From positions 136,222,917 through 136,286,916 of the forward strand of contig NC_092861.1 in the NCBI RefSeq assembly GCF_032062135.1: 64,000 bases of DNA. The letters run 5' to 3'. Below, one piece after another: positions 61,830 through 64,000 of this stretch (within the stretch, counting starts at the first letter, position 1; every line of letters begins with the position of its first letter). This DNA is from Pyxicephalus adspersus (Eukaryota; Chordata; Amphibia; Anura; Pyxicephalidae). The notes beneath the pieces were generated by a model that did no database searches, was not told the origin of the DNA, and saw nothing but the letters and a program-made list of their open reading frames with translations. The position numbers and the translations under genes were made by a program.

Positions 61830-62205
61830 ATTATGTATACCTCCCTGATTACAGGCTCTGATTGCTGGATCCTCTTCCTTGCAACTGCCCCGACCTGTGC
61901 CTGGACTTAAACTAGGTTTGCCAGCTCCTTGCCCTGACCTCAGTCTGCTTAGACCTTGCCTCTCGCTGTCGTCCTACCCAGCACCCGATCCTGGCAGTCC
62001 CTACACTGAAGCCCTCTGTTCCACTCGCTCCTGGTGGGGAGAACCTGGTGGGCCGTGGCCGGGTGTTCTCCCTGCAGGAATGTAGTACAGTGGCCACCAG
62101 GGTCACCGGCCCATCATACCTTGCAGAAGGCTTTGGGGAAGACCAGGAGACACTTAAACTCTGTGCCCCACGTAATCCTGTGTCACCTGCCAGGGGGCAA
62201 AGCCC
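61830..62205 (+). repeat. Interspersed repeat, LTR-like (copy 2)
   Basis: GACCTCAGTCTGCTTAGACC, CCCTCTGTTCCACTC, GGTGGGGAGAACCTGGTGGG and GGTCACCGGCCCATCAT match the inverse of 38345-38745. It starts at the edge of the second gap. Accounts for the local GC-rich patch. No coding capacity. Confidence 0.6.
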
Positions 62206-64000
62206 TAACACAGAATTATTCATGAAGATAATAAACAGAAAAAGTAATTTGGGGAAAGTTTCTGGACCGAAGATGAACCTAGCAGCTGGTTTTATTTTTT
62301 ATTGGTTCATTTTTATCTTGTAACGTCTGATTTAAAAGTTTACTGCACCAGCTTCTTAAAGATTATATCATATTTTTATGATTAGGCTTAGACCTTTTCT
62401 AATATAAAATTATAAATGTCTTCAAGCATGCAAACAGGAGCTGGGAATGAAAGATATCATGTTGTCATCATTCAAAATGTGTACTACACTGTCCAATTTA
62501 GAAATTCAAAACTAAAAGCAAAAATGACTGCAATTAACAGTGTATCCGTTTAATATAAGCTATGTTTTAATATCAGATATTTCCCTTTCAAAGGCCATCA
62601 ATTATCTTTATAGCGCAAATGAATCACCAATGACCTTTCCTTCACAATATATTAATCAGAAACATTGGAATGAGTCCTCAGCAAGGAAGCAATTAATAGA
62701 CCATATATACAATAATGCTGCAATCGTTGGAACGCTAAAGGTTATTATTATGGAATTAACAGTGACCACATAATAAACGTACACACCGCAACATACTGTT
62801 CACATCCGCTAATTGAAAAAATAGGATCGTAAACTTTGTAACTAAGGTGTAAAAAAAATAAAAATAAAAAATGGGTCAGGTTTAACTTATTACAAAAAAT
62901 AATAAATAAAAAGCCCCTTAGAGGCACTTAGAATTATTCTATTGACCTTTAACTCTAATTAAAAATGATGATGTTATTTCTAGCAAGAATTAAACACATT
63001 CCTGAAGTATGTAGCACAAAATTTGTTGCCTTGGATGATGACCTCCCTTTTAGTCTAGCACTGCCCTTTGTGTTATGTTATCATTTTAGTAATAACTAAC
63101 GCTAGATTGGGCTAAAGATATTTTAATGAATGTATCTTTGAATATCCAGAGGTGTTTAGAAGGGGTAACCAAATAAAGAAAAAAGTTGTAACAATTGTAA
63201 ATGTTGAGGTTTACCCGTAATTGTCTGCTAGTGCTCAATTCATTCAGAATACAGGACCTGGTTGAAACTTACACTATGGTTCACTGTTCAACCCAATCCA
63301 ACCCATTTAAACACAACCTTACCTTAATTTCACCTCTAACATCAACTTAATCCTTTTACAAAATTTTACTATCACAATGAAAAATATAAATAATCATTAC
63401 CACGCAGGAACGTAACTAAAATGGTATTTTCTTTTGTGCAATGGTCGGAGGCACTGACTAAGAACCAGAAATGATTTCTAAGAATTTATTTCATCATATA
63501 AAGCCAAGATGCTAACAACAAGCAGCTGCACAAGCCTATTCTTACAACAAGAATTCATTAAACTCATCTTTATCCACATTTTAAATTCTGATGAAGAGGT
63601 GTGTCCCTGTGGCACTGAGGAGTAATCTTGGCATTTAATGACTTTTGGACTCCATAACCATTTGGGTGGTGCTCTTGTTTCTGTCTACTTTCTGAGTTCT
63701 GTCTGAGCCACCATTTTAGAAGCTGCCTACACATATTGCATGTTTTACTTCTAAGTAAAAACTATTTTATGAGATGCAACATGACGTGTTGGTTTCTCAA
63801 CAGTTTTCGGAATATATAAGGACTATTATAGGGTGAGCTGTTTTTTATGATGTTTTTATTGTCGAAATTGCAGGCAGATTTTAGTGTACAAGTTTTTTCT
63901 ATTTGCAGACTTATTTTCTGTGAGCTTGGAAAGCTCCAAGATCTCAAGTCTACATATTGTGACTTCTAGCCATACCAGAACTTAACGCTTTTGGATTTAC

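Larger units (their letters stand above)
55906..64000 (-). other. Upstream TTC7A intron (partial)
   Basis: This region precedes the first visible exon in transcription order. I looked on the minus strand for the expected preceding exon (helical segment ending Pro-Glu-Asn-Phe-Asn) and did not find it. It lies beyond the window or in the 310-bp gap. The region holds a SINE, a Tc1 relic, a piggyBac-like MITE fragment, a minisatellite and an LTR-like repeat. The stretches 55906-57540, 59650-61507 and 62206-64000 have no gene I can support. Confidence 0.7.

Noticed and set aside
61378..61848. Open frames of 156 and 112 codons
   Set aside because: They cross the 310-N gap.
61879..62323. Overlapping frames of 63-103 codons near a GC-rich patch
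   Set aside because: They lie in an LTR-like repeat also found at 38345-38745; proline/serine-rich readings reflect composition.

Overview
The window is vertebrate nuclear DNA, and the repeat content points to a frog, probably a ranoid anuran. It is AT-rich, very gene-poor and crowded with old DNA transposons, MITEs and tRNA-like SINEs. Two assembly gaps (N runs) lie at 6031-6603 and 61508-61817. Nothing in it looks prokaryotic: no operons, rRNA, CRISPR array or phage genes. The species call is inference. The exon and repeat calls come from reading the sequence.

The only protein-coding gene I can support is on the minus strand. Four consecutive exons (55789-55905, 54937-55034, 47149-47283, 35264-35466, in transcription order) all have GT/AG splice sites and join in one open frame. 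They encode about 184 residues of TTC7A, a TPR scaffold of the plasma-membrane PI4-kinase (PI4KA) complex. The segment corresponds to roughly residues 600-785 of an ~860-residue protein, by my estimate from memory. The introns between them are 754, 7,653 and 11,682 bp. The preceding exon should lie at higher coordinates, beyond 64000 or in the second gap. The last ~70 codons should lie at lower coordinates. I found neither, so 1-35263 is read as one long intron (or intron plus downstream DNA) and 55906-64000 as the upstream intron.

The rest is intronic or intergenic DNA filled with mobile elements. It holds Harbinger-like MITEs with TAA/TTA target duplications, hAT-like short elements (several with 8-bp duplications), piggyBac-like MITEs flanked by TTAA, a pogo/Tigger-like element flanked by TA, a mariner relic, two Tc1 relics, tRNA-like SINEs with an L2-type tail, and long palindromic fold-back elements. 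Minisatellites, microsatellites and two local duplications complete the picture. The GC/CpG-rich patches near 34.3, 39.0, 42.7 and 62.0 kb sit inside transposons and are not promoters.

I did not find a new gene system. The observations most worth a second look are: a nearly perfect 72-bp-arm inverted repeat (14819-14986); three dispersed copies of a structured motif resembling a degenerate hammerhead ribozyme core (15.2, 21.75 and 25.1 kb); two nested-insertion histories that can be read directly (3.2 and 46.4 kb); a partly duplicated, well-preserved non-repetitive block (24.4/27.9 kb); and a pair of adjacent perfect hairpins (54.2 kb).
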